Shown: piece by piece, positions 43,561-45,072 of the stretch
How positions within the stretch are numbered: position 1 is the first letter of the stretch
How the letters are laid out: the number at the start of each line of letters is the position of its first letter
Translations under genes and position numbers: made by a program
Notes under the pieces: generated by a model
Told to the model about the DNA's origin: nothing
Seen by the model: the letters and a program-made list of their open reading frames with translations, nothing else
Databases searched by the model: none
NCBI GenBank assembly: GCA_947381325.1
Contig: CANCUP010000004.1
Span: 1 to 45,072 of the forward strand
DNA length: 45,072 bases
Reading direction: 5' to 3'
From: Comamonadaceae bacterium
Lineage (GTDB): Bacteria; Pseudomonadota; Gammaproteobacteria; Burkholderiales; Burkholderiaceae_C

Positions 43561-44442
43561 TTACATCCAGTACACCAAGATGTACAGACCCAACCACACC
43601 ACGTCCACAAAGTGCCAATACCAAGCAGCACCTTCGAAACCGAAGTGTTTGTCTGCAGTGAAGTGACCTTTTTGCAAACGCAAGGTGATGACCAACAGCA
43701 TCAACATGCCCAAGAACACGTGAAAGCCGTGAAAGCCTGTGAGCATGAAGAAGGTGGAGCCATACACGCCAGAGCTGAGCTTGAGGTTCATCTCATGGTA
43801 CGCGTGGTAATACTCGTAGCCTTGGACGATCAAAAAGATCACTCCCAACAACACCGTCATCCACATGAACTTGATGGTGGTGGCGCGGTCGTTTTCACGC
43901 AGCGCATGGTGGGCTACCGTCAAGGTTGCGCCCGAGCTCAACAACAAAGCCGTGTTGATGGTGGGTAACCAAAACGGTGTCATGGTTTGGAAGGGCTCAA
44001 TGATCCCCGCAGGCGATGCCGTCGCGCCAGCAGCCAAGGTGGGCCACACGGCTTTGAAGTCAGGCCACAACAAGGCATTGTCCAAACTGCCCAGCATAGG
44101 AACAGAGTGGGAACGCGCCCACCACAAGGCCGAGAAGAAGGCACCGAAGAACATCACCTCAGAGAAGATGAACCAGCTCATGCTCCAACGGAATGACAAA
44201 TCAATTTTGTGACCGTACTGACCGCCTTCGCTTTCAGCGATGGCTTCACCGAACCATTGGTACAAGACACCCAACCAGAACACCAAGCCAAACAGCAAGG
44301 AGTACTTGCCCCAGTCGGCACCGTTGACCCATTGACCGGCACCCAAGATGACAAAAAACAATCCCAAGGCAGCCAACGCGGGATGACGTGACGCATGAGG
44401 CACAAAATAATAAGGCGTTGCGCCGTGTGAGTTGCTACTCAT
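43561..44442 (-). CDS. coxC: Cytochrome c oxidase subunit III
   Basis: HGATPYYFVPHASRHPALAALGLFFVILG, SWFIFSEVMFFGAFFSALWWAR, GFHGFHVFLGMLMLLVI, AAWYWHFVDVVWLGLYILVYWM. Confidence 0.97.
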   Translation of the reverse strand: MSSNSHGATPYYFVPHASRHPALAALGLFFVILGAGQWVNGADWGKYSLLFGLVFWLGVLYQWFGEAIAESEGGQYGHKIDLSFRWSMSWFIFSEVMFFGAFFSALWWARSHSVPMLGSLDNALLWPDFKAVWPTLAAGATASPAGIIEPFQTMTPFWLPTINTALLLSSGATLTVAHHALRENDRATTIKFMWMTVLLGVIFLIVQGYEYYHAYHEMNLKLSSGVYGSTFFMLTGFHGFHVFLGMLMLLVITLRLQKGHFTADKHFGFEGAAWYWHFVDVVWLGLYILVYWM

Positions 44443-44458
44443 TTCCACTCCTTCTTCT

Positions 44459-44653
44459 TTATTTCGCGACGACCAAGTTGACCAACACGATCAACCCAAT
44501 CACAAATAACAAACCAGCGACCAAGCCCACACCCAGAATGTGCAAAGGGCTGATCTTTTCAATGTCTTGCTGGAACTCGCTGCTTTTGCGAATTCCAAAA
44601 AAAGACCAAGCCACGGCCACGACCGAGCGCATCAATGAAGTCTTGGTGCTCAT
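44459..44653 (-). CDS. DUF2970-like small membrane protein
   Basis: SVVAVAWSFFGIRKSSEFQQDIEKISPLHILGVGLVAGLLFVIGLIVLVNLVV; between coxC and ctaG. Confidence 0.85.
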   Translation of the reverse strand: MSTKTSLMRSVVAVAWSFFGIRKSSEFQQDIEKISPLHILGVGLVAGLLFVIGLIVLVNLVVAK

Positions 44654-45072
44654 GCACCGACCCCTTTGTGTGTCACATCCAAGGCTGCGGTAGGTGCCGC
44701 AGGTGTTTTGGAACCGACTTCAAAGAAGGTGTAGGACAAGGTGATGGTGGTCACGTTCTTGGCTAATTTGGGATCAATCACAAACACCACCGGCCACTGC
44801 TTTTTCTCGCCTGGTGCCAAGGTGTACTGGTTGAAACAAAAACATTCCAACTTGTTGAAATGCGCTGCCGCTTGGCGTGGCGCATAGCTGGGTATGGCTT
44901 GCGCCGACATGACGCGGTCTTGTACGTTTTGAAACTCATACATCACGGTGGTCATTTCACCAGGGTGCACTTGCACCGAGCTTTGCGCCGGCTTGAACAG
45001 CCAAGGACCACGAGCATTCGCGTCAAATTCGACCGTGATAGTGCGCGAGGTATCAACTTGGGTATTGGTGAC
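44650..45072 (-). CDS. ctaG: Cytochrome c oxidase assembly protein CtaG/COX11, 5' end truncated by window edge
   Basis: Frame open to base 45072 (VTNTQVDTSRTITVEFDANARGPWLFKPAQSSVQVHPGEM); FNKLECFCFNQYTLAPGEKKQWPVVFVIDP Cu-binding CFCF motif. The ORF-track start at 44976 is an internal GTG. Confidence 0.94.
   Translation of the reverse strand, partial: VTNTQVDTSRTITVEFDANARGPWLFKPAQSSVQVHPGEMTTVMYEFQNVQDRVMSAQAIPSYAPRQAAAHFNKLECFCFNQYTLAPGEKKQWPVVFVIDPKLAKNVTTITLSYTFFEVGSKTPAAPTAALDVTHKGVGA

Overview
This 45 kb window looks like a chromosomal segment from a Burkholderiales (Comamonadaceae-like) bacterium; the lineage is inferred from gene content and order only. From left to right it contains: a 5'-truncated histidine phosphatase and a photolyase; a DadA-like oxidoreductase behind a tandem glycine riboswitch, with an M20 amidohydrolase, a Bug-type binding protein and a divergent LysR regulator; a modABC molybdate transporter joined to a vapBC toxin-antitoxin pair; a purine/urate catabolism cluster (puuD, xdhABC, uraH, GntR regulator, puuE, a uraD-allC fusion, an M20 amidohydrolase, plus PPK2, MBL-fold and Ldh2-family genes); an accessory two-gene operon with a 3078-aa repeat protein and an orphan exported protein; and rpoH with a perfect CIRCE element, followed by the heme A / cytochrome c oxidase assembly cluster. 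The most novel candidate is the giant-protein operon. The protein appears to combine an N-terminal phage-lysozyme/pesticin-like domain, a glycine-zipper segment, 13 degenerate cadherin-like repeats of about 100 aa and a Ca-binding RTX-type C-terminal region, and it is encoded just after an unrecognised signal-peptide protein. Also notable are a shared TGTATACA palindrome in three purine-catabolism promoter regions and the glycine riboswitch in front of dadA. No tRNA, rRNA, CRISPR array, integrase or transposase was recognised. All family calls come from reading the sequence; no database search was run.
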